Positions 9,045-17,515 of a stretch of DNA of 64,000 nt are shown here, one piece after another. This DNA comes from Mycobacterium noviomagense. Lineage in GTDB: Bacteria > Actinomycetota > Actinomycetes > Mycobacteriales > Mycobacteriaceae. The notes beneath the pieces were generated by a model. It was not told the DNA's origin and did not search any database. It worked only from the letters and a program-made list of their open reading frames with translations. The position numbers and the translations under genes are program-made. The DNA lies in contig NZ_AP022583.1 in the NCBI RefSeq assembly GCF_010731635.1, positions 4,154,001-4,218,000 on the forward strand, written 5' to 3'. Position 1 is the stretch's first letter, and every line of letters begins with the position of its first letter.

Positions 9045-9884
9045 GTGACGACGCCCGACCACTCTTTACCGGGCCATGCGCCGATGCACGTGGAGAGCCT
9101 GTGGCGCTATCCGGTGAAGTCGATGCTCGGCGAAATCGTCACCGAGATGTTCGTCGACGAGCGTGGGGCCGACGGAGACCGCCGGCTGGCGCTGGTGGAC
9201 GCGGTTACCGGCCGGGTGGCCAGCGCCAAGCATCCCCGGCTGTGGCGGCAGCTTCTGCAGTTCACCGCCAAGGGATCGGGCGGGCGGGTCCGCATCCAGC
9301 TGCCCGACAAAACCTGCGTGGCCGCCGACGACCCTGGCATCGACGAGCTGCTCTCCCGGTTATTGGGACGGTCGGTCCGCCTGGTCAGCAAGCGCTCGCC
9401 GGGAGCTACGTTGGAACGGCCCGACCCGGAAAAGGTACTCGAGTTGGGCGTGGATGCCGAGGTGGAAGCCCGCATCGTCGAAATCGCCGGCGCGACGCCG
9501 GGCGATTCGTTCACCGACCTTGCCCCGCTGCACGCAATCACCACCGCCACACTGGAGCGGATCGGGGTGGAGGCGTTGCGTTACCGGCCGAACCTAGTGA
9601 TCGTGACACCGCCCGGTTACCCCCCGTACGCTGAAAACGACTGGGCGGGAAAGGAACTCGTGGTCGGTGAGACGCGGTTGCGGGTTCTCAAGCCGACATC
9701 ACGATGCGCGGTACCCACGCTCGGCCACGGTTCGCTGCCGCCGGCTCCGCAAGCGCTGCGCACCTTGGTCGCCGAAAACCGGGTAGCGCAAGCAGGATCG
9801 GCTGCCTTGCCCTGCGCCGGTGCATACCTGGAGGTGCTGGATGAAGGCGTCATCCGCGCCGGCGACCCGGTCACCCTGCAGTAG
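9045..9884 (+). CDS. MOSC-domain protein
   Basis: About 279 residues. It opens with the MOSC N-terminal beta-barrel motif HVESLWRYPVKSMLGE and ends with the MOSC domain carrying the conserved cysteine in SRCAVPT. These domains bind sulfurated molybdenum cofactor or use a Cys persulfide, as in mARC-type reductases and YiiM/YcbX. Starts are possible at GTG 8994, GTG 9045 or ATG 9084, and no upstream sequence decides clearly among them. The homologous part begins at 9084. It is divergent from the glycosyltransferase gene. The substrate is unknown. Confidence 0.8.
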   Translation: MTTPDHSLPGHAPMHVESLWRYPVKSMLGEIVTEMFVDERGADGDRRLALVDAVTGRVASAKHPRLWRQLLQFTAKGSGGRVRIQLPDKTCVAADDPGIDELLSRLLGRSVRLVSKRSPGATLERPDPEKVLELGVDAEVEARIVEIAGATPGDSFTDLAPLHAITTATLERIGVEALRYRPNLVIVTPPGYPPYAENDWAGKELVVGETRLRVLKPTSRCAVPTLGHGSLPPAPQALRTLVAENRVAQAGSAALPCAGAYLEVLDEGVIRAGDPVTLQ

Positions 9885-9927
9885 CGTCACCTGCGCTTGC
9901 CTGCTGCACTATCGGACAGCTAGCGCT

Positions 9928-10494
9928 TTAGATACCCACGTCAGGGCCGTCGCCCGGCGGCGGTGGATCCGCCTGTGGGCCAAGGGCGTCTGGAACCACG
10001 GCGTCGGCCGGCGCTGAATCAAGCGCTGGCGCTGCGGGTTCCACAGCACCGACCAGAATGGGCGCTTCCTCAGGCGGGGGAGCGTCTTGTAGTGCCTCAG
10101 GCTCGACGGGCAAAAACATGTGGTGGGTGAACTGCGGTTGATAGGCGCCTGCGCCACCGATTTTCACGCCACCGCCTTCGCCGCTGGACACCGAAGTCCC
10201 ATCCGGCAACGTCACCGCCGTGTGGCCGCCGTTCCACCCGATCACCAAAGCGCCGGGAGCAGTTCCGTATTGGAAGCCGCGGGCCAGCAAGGCGGACTCC
10301 TCGTTTCCGGTGTTGAACCGGTTTCCGAAGACCGGCCTGTCCGTGGCGATATTCGACACCCACGAAGCCAGGCCGGAGCAGTCGGTACCGGCAGGAGAGT
10401 CTCCACCCGTGACATACGGGGTACCCGACACCTGCTGAATAAGGGACATTACCGTAGCTAAAACAAACATGCGCCGGGACACTAACAACACCAT
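9928..10494 (-). CDS. NlpC/P60-like secreted cysteine peptidase candidate
   Basis: A protein of 188 residues. A short hydrophobic N-terminus is followed by GGDSPAGTDCSGLASW, in which Cys39 sits in the D-C-S-G context of NlpC/P60 or phage-lysin peptidases. His91 lies in GWNGGHTAV and would be the second catalytic residue. The last 60 residues are a low-complexity Pro/Ala/Asp tail, like those of secreted mycobacterial cell-wall enzymes such as RpfA. It would cut peptidoglycan peptides or a similar substrate. The domain is short, so a non-enzymatic relative is possible. Confidence 0.6.
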   Translation of the reverse strand: MVLLVSRRMFVLATVMSLIQQVSGTPYVTGGDSPAGTDCSGLASWVSNIATDRPVFGNRFNTGNEESALLARGFQYGTAPGALVIGWNGGHTAVTLPDGTSVSSGEGGGVKIGGAGAYQPQFTHHMFLPVEPEALQDAPPPEEAPILVGAVEPAAPALDSAPADAVVPDALGPQADPPPPGDGPDVGI

Positions 10495-10715
10495 TGCTTG
10501 GCCACCAAAATATGTGGTGCACTCACGATTCGGTAGATTTAGTGGTTTCAGTTACAGATCGAAGAATATCCGGGCTGTTGCACAGAATTCGGTATTGCGG
10601 TGCAAAGGCGCATCACAGCTTGCTATTTCGTCGTCAAGCACTACGCATTCGAAGTGCGCTCAGGGGCGAACAGGCGCGGTGAAGACAAAACACCCAGTAT
10701 GCCAACGGCTTTCGG

Positions 10716-11732
10716 TCAATCCTTGTCGACTCGTTTGATGACGCGAGCGGTGGCCCTTTCGATCAGGTGCTGACGTTCGACCGGATTGCGTTGGCGTGCA
10801 ACCCGTTGCAGCACTGGGCGGATCGTGATGCCTTGCTCGTAAGCCAGCACCACTCGCGGATCCACATAGGAACTGCGCGCGACCGCGGGTGTGTTGCCCA
10901 GTTCCTCGGACACTGCCCGCATCACCGCCGCTTCTTCGCGGCGGCGAGCCGTTTTCGACGTGGGCTCCCGCGCTGTCGCGAACCCCTCCGCCGCCAGCAC
11001 GGTGCCGTGCCAGGTGCGAAGGTCTTTGACGCTGAATTCCTCGCCGACGAGTTCACGGAACCGGGCGTTGAGGTCGTCGGCGCGTACCTCGCACCACCCC
11101 TCCGACGTCCGGTAAACGAGCAGCCGGGGGATGGGCGTCTCCGCGCGCAGTAGCGACTTCACCGCCCGAATCACCAGCGAGTCGTCGAGCGACACCGTCC
11201 GGCGCACCCCGCTTTTGGCGGGGTAGTCGAACTCCACACTGTCGCGGCGCACCCGTACATGGTCACGAAGCAAGGTGGCCAACCCGAAGCTGCCGTTCTC
11301 TTGCGCGTACTCCTCGCCGCCGGCGCGGAAATACCCGCGGTCGATCAGGTGCTGTGCGACGGCCAGGATACGGTCGCGCTCCAAGCCCCGGCTGCGCATA
11401 TCGGCCAACACGTGCGCGCGCCAGTCAGGCAGCCGCTTGGCCAGTCTCAGCACCCGGTCGTACTTCTCCTCGGCCCGCTCCAACTGCCACTGCTGGTGGT
11501 AGAGGTATTGGCGCCGGCCCGCGGCATCGGTGCCCACGGCCTGAATGTGGCCGTTCGGGTACGGACAGATCCACACGTTCTTCCACGCCGGGGGAATGAC
11601 CAGCGACTCGATGCGCGCGAGGACTTCGGGGTCGTCGACTGGCTCGCGCTGACCGTTGACGTAGCAAAAGCCGCGCCCACGGCGAATGCGGCGATAGCCA
11701 GGGCCCCCGACGGTGCTCCTGCGCAGCCTCAT
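10716..11732 (-). CDS. DNA topoisomerase IB (poxvirus-type)
   Basis: A protein of 338 residues, matching bacterial TopIB. The N-terminal domain has IPPAWKNVWICPYPNGHIQA and QYLYHQQW. The catalytic domain has KDLRTWHGT (Arg239, His242) and the active-site tyrosine Tyr289 in NTPAVARSSYVDP. Type IB enzymes relax both positive and negative supercoils through a 3'-phosphotyrosyl intermediate. The M. tuberculosis genome does not carry one as far as I recall, so this is an accessory enzyme. No operon partner is evident; the DUF4407 gene lies upstream on the same strand after 74 bp. Confidence 0.92.
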   Translation of the reverse strand: MRLRRSTVGGPGYRRIRRGRGFCYVNGQREPVDDPEVLARIESLVIPPAWKNVWICPYPNGHIQAVGTDAAGRRQYLYHQQWQLERAEEKYDRVLRLAKRLPDWRAHVLADMRSRGLERDRILAVAQHLIDRGYFRAGGEEYAQENGSFGLATLLRDHVRVRRDSVEFDYPAKSGVRRTVSLDDSLVIRAVKSLLRAETPIPRLLVYRTSEGWCEVRADDLNARFRELVGEEFSVKDLRTWHGTVLAAEGFATAREPTSKTARRREEAAVMRAVSEELGNTPAVARSSYVDPRVVLAYEQGITIRPVLQRVARQRNPVERQHLIERATARVIKRVDKD

Positions 11733-11806
11733 CTCGGTGCCTTACTCCATACCGGGAAACGTCGGGGGATTACCCGCCCCGGCCGCCCGCGACACCCAGC
11801 ATGAGG

Positions 11807-13573
11807 CTATTGCCCGGGCGGCAGCTGGCGCGGGCCCTCCGGTGCGCCCAATTCTGGCGGCCCGCCGCCCGCCTCCACTTCCCGCGGCCCCTGCGATGCG
11901 GTCAGCTGGTCGCGGCCAGCTGACCCCACCGAAAAGTCCACGTGGCCCGGGAAACGCACGCCGAGCCGGCTCTGCTCCTCGTCGTCGGGCGCCGGCAGCG
12001 ATGACTCGGTCGTGTGCTCGGCCGCCGCGGACGCCTCCGGCGGCGATTGCCCGACCCGCTCCTCGGCGCTGACGGTCACCCTGCGGGTGCGTTTGAGCGA
12101 GAAGCTGATCTCCTCGACCTCTTCGAACACCTGGCGGGCGGCCCGCAGCGGTTGGGTCGTGGTGTCGATCGCGCGGGCCACGAAGCCAGGCACCAGCGGA
12201 CGAACCCACCGGGCGGCGGCCTTGGTGACATCGGGGATGAGCGGCGACCCACGCTGCTGCTGCGGCTCGACGGCGCCGGTCTCAACCGGCGCGGGCAGGT
12301 TCTCGACAGCGGGTTCTTTGCCGGCGGGCAATTGCACGGCCTGCATGGCCGCTTTACTGGCGGCCTCGGCTTCCGCCGCGATCGGCAGGTACATATCGTC
12401 GTCGTCCGCCTCAGACACCCGCTCAGACGCCGCCCGCACCGGGCCCTCGATCGCCTCGGCGACCCGGCGGCGGTGCTGCGCGCGGTCGATTTCGGTCTGC
12501 GCCTCCACGGCCAGCCGAGCACTGGCCAGCTGCTGCTCGGCCCACATCGTCTCGGCCGCCTCGCGTACCTCGGCGCGCTTGACCGCGATCGCGGTGTCGG
12601 CCTGCAGCTCCGCGCGGTCCCGCTCGTCGCGGGCGGCCGCGTGGCGCTCATACGTTGTCTCGCCGCGCCACAACCGCAGGACCAGCGGCAACAGGTACAG
12701 CAGCGCGCAGAACGCGACCGTCAGCAGACGCAGCACCAACACCCCGGCACTGGCGAAGGTGAGGCCGTACATCGCGACCCACCGTGCCCCGAGGCCGCGG
12801 TCCGCGTCCGCGACCGCGGCTCGGCGCGCCTGGTCGAGCGCCTGTTCGTCGGCGGCGACGGTGGCGTCCAGCTCGGGTGCGCGACGCTCACGTGCGGCCA
12901 GTGCGGTGTCGAGCTCGCGCTGGGCATCGGCCAACAGCTCGTTCGAGGCGCGGGTTTCCGGCCCGGTTCCAGGGACACCGGTGATGCGCGTCTGCGGGCA
13001 CGCCGGCGTCGGGTGGTACTCGCAGCGCGCGATGACCAGCACCTCGTCGCGCTGAGCGCGGGCCTGCTCGACCGCCTGGTCGAGGGCGGCCCGCGCCGCA
13101 CGCGCCCGGTCGAGTTGCCCGGATGCCTGCGCCACCGCAGGCGTCGAGTCGGCCCGCTGCGCCGCCTGCTCCTGCAGACGCCGATCGATCGAACCGGAGA
13201 ACATCACCAGCCCCGCCAGCTCGGCCACCAGCACGCCGACGCCGACCGCCACCGCGCCGCGTGCCAGCACGCCGGCCCGACTGCGGATCGGGCCGTTCGC
13301 GGTGGCGCGCGTCACCGCGCCCACCAGCAGCCCGACGACCAGGGTCAACGGCAGGACGGCCGCAACCGGCCAGCGCACCGATTGGCCGACGACAACCGTC
13401 GCGGCTATCCAGGCCAGTACCGCGCCGAGCAGCACAACGACGCCGGCGATCGCGTGGGTGGAGCGCTCGTGACGCTCACCGAGCTCGTCCACGTGGCCGC
13501 CACCCAGCCAGGTGAGCGCCACTTCGAGTCGCGATCCGGTGGAGCGGGGTTCAGGAACTGTGTGGGCGGACAT
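11807..13573 (-). CDS. DUF4407 membrane protein with long coiled coil
   Basis: About 588 residues. Hydrophobic helices lie near residues 40-65, 68-90 and 105-130. A long Ala/Arg/Glu coiled-coil segment follows, containing a pair of Cys in CEYHPTPACP. Another transmembrane helix lies near 275-300 (FASAGVLVLRLLTVAFCALLY), and the cytoplasmic tail of about 280 residues is charged and probably helical, ending in low-complexity sequence. This is the DUF4407 architecture. GTG 13588 is an alternative start; ATG 13573 gives the more typical N-terminus. Role unknown. Confidence 0.72.
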   Translation of the reverse strand: MSAHTVPEPRSTGSRLEVALTWLGGGHVDELGERHERSTHAIAGVVVLLGAVLAWIAATVVVGQSVRWPVAAVLPLTLVVGLLVGAVTRATANGPIRSRAGVLARGAVAVGVGVLVAELAGLVMFSGSIDRRLQEQAAQRADSTPAVAQASGQLDRARAARAALDQAVEQARAQRDEVLVIARCEYHPTPACPQTRITGVPGTGPETRASNELLADAQRELDTALAARERRAPELDATVAADEQALDQARRAAVADADRGLGARWVAMYGLTFASAGVLVLRLLTVAFCALLYLLPLVLRLWRGETTYERHAAARDERDRAELQADTAIAVKRAEVREAAETMWAEQQLASARLAVEAQTEIDRAQHRRRVAEAIEGPVRAASERVSEADDDDMYLPIAAEAEAASKAAMQAVQLPAGKEPAVENLPAPVETGAVEPQQQRGSPLIPDVTKAAARWVRPLVPGFVARAIDTTTQPLRAARQVFEEVEEISFSLKRTRRVTVSAEERVGQSPPEASAAAEHTTESSLPAPDDEEQSRLGVRFPGHVDFSVGSAGRDQLTASQGPREVEAGGGPPELGAPEGPRQLPPGQ

Positions 13574-13833
13574 GGAACTGACAAACACCTCCAGGTTCTC
13601 GCAGCGTGACAGACGCCGGCCGAAGTGGGCGAATCAAGGGATTGGTGTGGTGCGGTGGACAACCAGACGGGAAATCGGACCAGGGCGCCGATGCGCCGTC
13701 GCGCCGGTGCAATGCCCGATCTTCTCACAGGGACAGCCGACTCCGCAGCAGCCGCCCGGCGGGCATCGAGAAATTCTCGGACGTCAGAGGGTCAGCGGTC
13801 GACAACACCGCTGACGTGAGACGGTATGAACTT

Positions 13834-14397
13834 ATGCTGCCCCAAAACTACGTGACCTACGAAGAGTTCGGTCGACGGTTCTTCGAGATCGCTGTCACCG
13901 AGGAGCGCGTCGCGGCGGCATTCAGCCAGATCGCCGGCGAGCAGTTCCAGACGGGCCCGATGCGTCAGGGGCCAGGGGGCCTTGCCCGGGTCAGCGCCAA
14001 CGTCAACATCCAGCAACCGCAGGTCACCCGGAACCTGGGACAGATGATCACGTTCGATATCCGGATTCCGCTGGCCATCGAGATGATCGTCGATCTGCGG
14101 TTGGACAAACAGCGGTTCATGGTCGACGGCGAAATCGCTTTGCGCGCCTCGGCGCATGCCGCCGAGCCGCTGCTGTTGGTCATCGAAGTCAGCAAGCCGA
14201 AGCCGTCCGACATCATGGTCCACGTCGCCGCCACGTCGATCCGCGGCGAACTGTTACGGATCGTCGCGGGCGTCGACGGAGAAATCCGGCGCTACATCGC
14301 CCAGTACGTCGCCGACGAAATCGACTCCCCGCAATCACAAGCGGCCCAGGTCATCGACGTCGCAAAGGAACTGGCCAGCGCCTGGGACGGTAACTGA
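13834..14397 (+). CDS. Conserved mycobacterial protein, function unknown
   Basis: A protein of 187 residues beginning MLPQNYVTYEEFGRRFFE, with no signal peptide or membrane helix. The body alternates strands and helices, including IPLAIEMIVDLRLDKQRFMVDGEIALRA and a closing helix before a polar tail. I recognise close relatives across mycobacteria but no characterised member. An in-frame GTG at 13816 would add six residues; longer in-frame extension is low quality. It is divergent from the DUF4407 gene and is followed by an SRPBCC gene 57 bp on. Confidence 0.65.
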   Translation: MLPQNYVTYEEFGRRFFEIAVTEERVAAAFSQIAGEQFQTGPMRQGPGGLARVSANVNIQQPQVTRNLGQMITFDIRIPLAIEMIVDLRLDKQRFMVDGEIALRASAHAAEPLLLVIEVSKPKPSDIMVHVAATSIRGELLRIVAGVDGEIRRYIAQYVADEIDSPQSQAAQVIDVAKELASAWDGN

Positions 14398-14454
14398 CGT
14401 CCGTCACGGCGGGTTGGTTTATCCCCTTACCGCGCGCGGGTATGAGTCGCCGGC

Positions 14455-14883
14455 ATGGCACGAGTAGACGTTTCGACGACATCCGAGCTTGAGCCCGCGG
14501 CCGCCTGGAAGCTGGCGTCCGATCTGAACCGGTTCGGCGAATGGATGACGATCTTCGGCGGCTGGCGCAGCCCCGTTCCCTCGACCGTCGAAGAGGGCAC
14601 GTGCGTGTCGGCGTGCATCAAGGTCAAGGGCTTCCGCAACGTCGTTCACTGGACGGTGACCCGGTTCGACGAGCCGGAAGTGATTGAACTGCAAGGCCGC
14701 GGCCGCGGCGGAATTCGGCTCGCGGTCGAGATGACGCTCAGCGACAACCATCCCGGAACCGCGTTTCATCTCACCGCCGAGCTCAAGGGCGGCGTGCTCA
14801 ACGGACCGATCGGGGGGCTGGTCGCCCGGGTGCTCAAGTCCGACGTGCATAAGTCGATCAACAACCTGGCCGCTCTGCGCTGA
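14455..14883 (+). CDS. SRPBCC (START/Bet v1-like) protein
   Basis: A 142-residue single-domain protein. It starts ARVDVSTTSELEPAAAWKLASDLNRFGEWM, the standard opening of the SRPBCC fold, and ends with a long amphipathic helix. The pattern is close to the Rv0910-type mycobacterial proteins, which bind hydrophobic ligands or act as toxin-like partners. No antitoxin-like small gene adjoins it here, so lipid or polyketide binding is the more neutral reading. It lies 54 bp upstream of the decarboxylase gene on the same strand. Confidence 0.78.
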   Translation: MARVDVSTTSELEPAAAWKLASDLNRFGEWMTIFGGWRSPVPSTVEEGTCVSACIKVKGFRNVVHWTVTRFDEPEVIELQGRGRGGIRLAVEMTLSDNHPGTAFHLTAELKGGVLNGPIGGLVARVLKSDVHKSINNLAALR

Positions 14884-14937
14884 CGGCATCGCTGGATCGC
14901 GGCCGGAAGCGCGCGGCTCGCGCAGTATCGTCTGGCC

Positions 14938-16398
14938 ATGGACCACAGCCGGGCGCCGTTGTTGGAGGCTTTGGCCGACTACCACCGCAAAGGCCGGTAC
15001 GGGTTCACCCCGCCCGGGCATCGGCAGGCCCGAGGGGTCGATGAACGGGTACTGGCGGTGCTGGGCCGCCAGCCGTTTCACGCCGACGTGTTGGCCAGCG
15101 GCGGCTTGGACGACGCACGCTCGACCGGCCAGTACCTCGAGCAGGCCGAGGAACTGATGGCTGATGCCGTCGGCGCGTCGTCGGCGTTCTTCTCCACATG
15201 CGGCAGTTCTTTGTCGGTGAGGGCAGCGATGATGGCGGTTGCCGGCGGCGCGGACACGGGTCTGCTTGTCCCGCGCGACAGCCACAAGTCGATCGTCGGC
15301 GGCCTGATTTTCTCCGGCATCCAGCCGCGCTGGATCACGCCACGTTGGGATGTCGAGCGCCACTTCTGCCACCCGCCGTCACCCGAGCGGGTCGCCGCAG
15401 CGTGGGAGAAGTACCCGGATGCGGCGGGGGCACTGATTGTCAGTCCGTCGCCGTATGGCACGTGCGCCGACCTGGTCCGCATTGCGGAGATCTGTCACGA
15501 ACGCGGCAAACCGCTGATCGTCGACGAGGCGTGGGGCGCTCACCTGCCGTTTCACGACGACTTGCCGACCTGGGCCATGGACGCGGGGGCCGACATCTGC
15601 GTGGTGAGCGTGCACAAGATGGGCGCCGGCTTCGAGCAGGGCTCGGTCTACCACGTGCAGGGCGACTTGGTCGACTACGACCGGCTGTCCGCCTGCGCGG
15701 ACCAGCTGATGACGACCAGCCCGAACGTGATGATCTACGCCGCGCTCGACGGCTGGCGTCGGCAGATGGTGCAGCAGGGTCGCGAATTGCTCGGCACCGC
15801 ACTAGAACTGGCTAGGCAGGCCCGGGAACGCATCGGCCGAATTCCCGACGTCGACGTCATGGAAGACGAGCTGCTCGGCACCGAGGCCTCGCACGACCTG
15901 GATCGGCTACAGGTGTTGGTCGACGTGTCGGCCACCGGCACATCGGGATATCAGGCGCGTGACTGGCTGCGTGAGCATCGCCATATCGATCTCGGTCTGG
16001 CCGATCACCGCCGCGTTTTGGCGACGTTGTCATTCGCCGACGATCAGCTCACCATCGACCGGCTGGTGGACGCTTTGGTGGCCTGGCGCAAAGCGGCCGA
16101 GTCGTTCGACCCTCCACCACAGCTCCGATTGCCGTCGCCGGACGAATTGCAACTCGAGACGGTGATGCTGCCGCGAGATGCCTTCTTCGGTCCCGTCGAG
16201 GTGGTGCCCGCAGCCAAGGCGGCTGGCCGCATCGCCGCCGAACAGATCACGCCGTACCCGCCCGGGATTCCGGCGGTGGTGCCGGGCGAGCGGCTCAACG
16301 AGGTCGTCATCGAGTATTTACGGTCTGGCGTACGAGCCGGGATGGCGTTGCCCGACCCCGCCGACCAACAGCTGGAACATATTCGCGTCGTTGCCTGA
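14938..16398 (+). CDS. PLP-dependent Orn/Lys/Arg decarboxylase-family enzyme
   Basis: A protein of 486 residues with the aspartate-aminotransferase fold of group III amino-acid decarboxylases. The motifs are YGFTPPGHRQ, the cofactor-phosphate loop FSTCGSSLSV, VDEAWGAH (Asp196 to the PLP ring nitrogen) and SVHKMGAGF, with Schiff-base Lys227. A small C-terminal domain contains YPPGIPAVVPGE. It lacks the N-terminal wing domain of the long bacterial enzymes and of the 947-residue Rv2531c. It is likely to decarboxylate lysine, arginine or ornithine to a polyamine. The exact substrate is not readable. Confidence 0.85.
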   Translation: MDHSRAPLLEALADYHRKGRYGFTPPGHRQARGVDERVLAVLGRQPFHADVLASGGLDDARSTGQYLEQAEELMADAVGASSAFFSTCGSSLSVRAAMMAVAGGADTGLLVPRDSHKSIVGGLIFSGIQPRWITPRWDVERHFCHPPSPERVAAAWEKYPDAAGALIVSPSPYGTCADLVRIAEICHERGKPLIVDEAWGAHLPFHDDLPTWAMDAGADICVVSVHKMGAGFEQGSVYHVQGDLVDYDRLSACADQLMTTSPNVMIYAALDGWRRQMVQQGRELLGTALELARQARERIGRIPDVDVMEDELLGTEASHDLDRLQVLVDVSATGTSGYQARDWLREHRHIDLGLADHRRVLATLSFADDQLTIDRLVDALVAWRKAAESFDPPPQLRLPSPDELQLETVMLPRDAFFGPVEVVPAAKAAGRIAAEQITPYPPGIPAVVPGERLNEVVIEYLRSGVRAGMALPDPADQQLEHIRVVA

Positions 16399-16408
16399 CT
16401 GCCGCCGT

Positions 16409-16705
16409 TCAGCGTCCAGCGCCGGGCGGGTGGGGGAGCCGTTGGCGTTGAAGTTCGCGTACCCGCCTGCCTTCCATGGTCAGCCAACCGAGCCCGGCTC
16501 CGACGGAAAGCAGCGCGACGACGACGGCTGCGACACCGACGCCGACTTGTCCCATCGCGAACGCGGCGAGGCAGACCACGAACGCCACCACACCGGCTCC
16601 GAGCAAGACGAGCCCGGGCACCTTCGCCGTGTCTTTGATCGATTCGCCCGCGCGCGGCCGTGTAGTTCGGTGGTGGTCGACCGGGTCGTGGAAGTTGTCC
16701 CCCAT
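16409..16705 (-). CDS. UsfY-like small membrane protein
   Basis: A protein of 98 residues. A polar N-terminus with DPVDHHRTTRPRAGESIKD is followed by two hydrophobic helices (about residues 29-50 and 53-73) and a basic tail. The RTTRPxAGES motif and two-helix layout recall UsfY, the sigF-locus protein of M. tuberculosis (Rv3288c). The match is from memory, so I leave the symbol blank. It is convergent with the decarboxylase gene, with only 10 bp between the stop codons. Function unknown; a stress association is inference. Confidence 0.55.
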   Translation of the reverse strand: MGDNFHDPVDHHRTTRPRAGESIKDTAKVPGLVLLGAGVVAFVVCLAAFAMGQVGVGVAAVVVALLSVGAGLGWLTMEGRRVRELQRQRLPHPPGAGR

Positions 16706-16801
16706 AAGCCTCTCCTCTGCTGTCGCTCCGCTGCCGCGTCGGGCATATCTTGACCACCTACCCGAATTGCCGCGAGGAAAAACGGCTCGCCACTGCAGTT
16801 G

Positions 16802-17410
16802 TCAGGCCGGGCGGAAACCGTTGAGCAGGGCCCGCATCGACCGCGCGACGGCGTCGCGGGTTTCGGAAGGATGCGGGGAGTTGGCGATCAGCATCGCCCC
16901 GCGACTCAGCGCTCCCAGCAGCAACCGGGTGACGGTCTCGGGGTCGTCGACGCGCAGCGTGCCGGCCGCTGCGGCTGCTCGCAGGGCCTCGACGATCACC
17001 GCAAACGCGTAGCGCTCGTCGAGCTCGGTGTAGCGGGCCACTCCCAGCACCGCAGGGCCGTCGATGATCAAGATGCGTTGCAGGTCGGGTTGCAGCACGG
17101 CCCCCAGGAACGCGTCGAAGCCGCGAGCGAGCTCGTCGAGATCGTCGGCTGCGCCCTGCGCCGCTTCCATGGCTGCGCTCATCAACTCGGTGTGCGCATG
17201 CTCGAAAACCGCCTCGAAAAGCGCGGTTTTGGTGGGGAAGTGGTGGTAGAGGGCACCGGTGGTGACCCGGGCCGCTCGTGCCAGGTCGTCGACCGACGTG
17301 GCGCGAAAGCCGTTCTGGCCGAACAGTTCTCGACCGGCACGAACCAGAGCGTCACGGGTCTGGGCGACTTGCTGGGCGCGCAGCGATGAGCGTGGCGTCG
17401 GATCAGGCAT
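16802..17410 (-). CDS. TetR-family transcriptional regulator
   Basis: A protein of 202 residues from ATG 17410. The N-terminal helix-turn-helix (LVRAGRELFGQNGFRATSVD, then a second block containing ARVTTGALYHHFPTK) is a textbook TetR DNA-binding domain, and a helical ligand-binding domain follows. The gene is divergent from the DinB/SCP2-type gene. The 105-bp intergenic region contains two near-abutting palindromes that are the likely operators, so it probably represses itself and that neighbour. An upstream in-frame ATG at 17455 would run into the operator and is disfavoured. Confidence 0.9.
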   Translation of the reverse strand: MPDPTPRSSLRAQQVAQTRDALVRAGRELFGQNGFRATSVDDLARAARVTTGALYHHFPTKTALFEAVFEHAHTELMSAAMEAAQGAADDLDELARGFDAFLGAVLQPDLQRILIIDGPAVLGVARYTELDERYAFAVIVEALRAAAAAGTLRVDDPETVTRLLLGALSRGAMLIANSPHPSETRDAVARSMRALLNGFRPA

Positions 17411-17451
17411 GGCCTCCACTTCCGTGTGCTGAACCGCGAAACAGCCTATTG

Positions 17452-17488
17452 ACATAGCACCGCTATGTGAGATAGTTGCACTATCTCA
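17452..17488. promoter_or_regulatory. Twin palindromic TetR operators over a divergent promoter
   Basis: Two perfect inverted repeats overlap by one base. The first is ACATAGC-ACC-GCTATGT (17452-17468). The second has 9-bp arms TGAGATAGT / ACTATCTCA around TGC (17468-17488). A plus-strand -35-like TTGACA sits at 17449-17454, so the palindromes cover the promoter spacer and -10 region. Position and symmetry fit repression of both divergent genes by the TetR protein. Promoter assignment is inference. Confidence 0.75.
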
Positions 17489-17515
17489 ACCGCTATGCCA
17501 ACAAAGGACTTGCTG

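Noticed and set aside
12014..13609. 531-codon open frame on the plus strand
   Set aside because: It is the antisense shadow of the DUF4407 gene in very GC-rich DNA; the translation is Arg/His/Gly/Gln-rich without domains.
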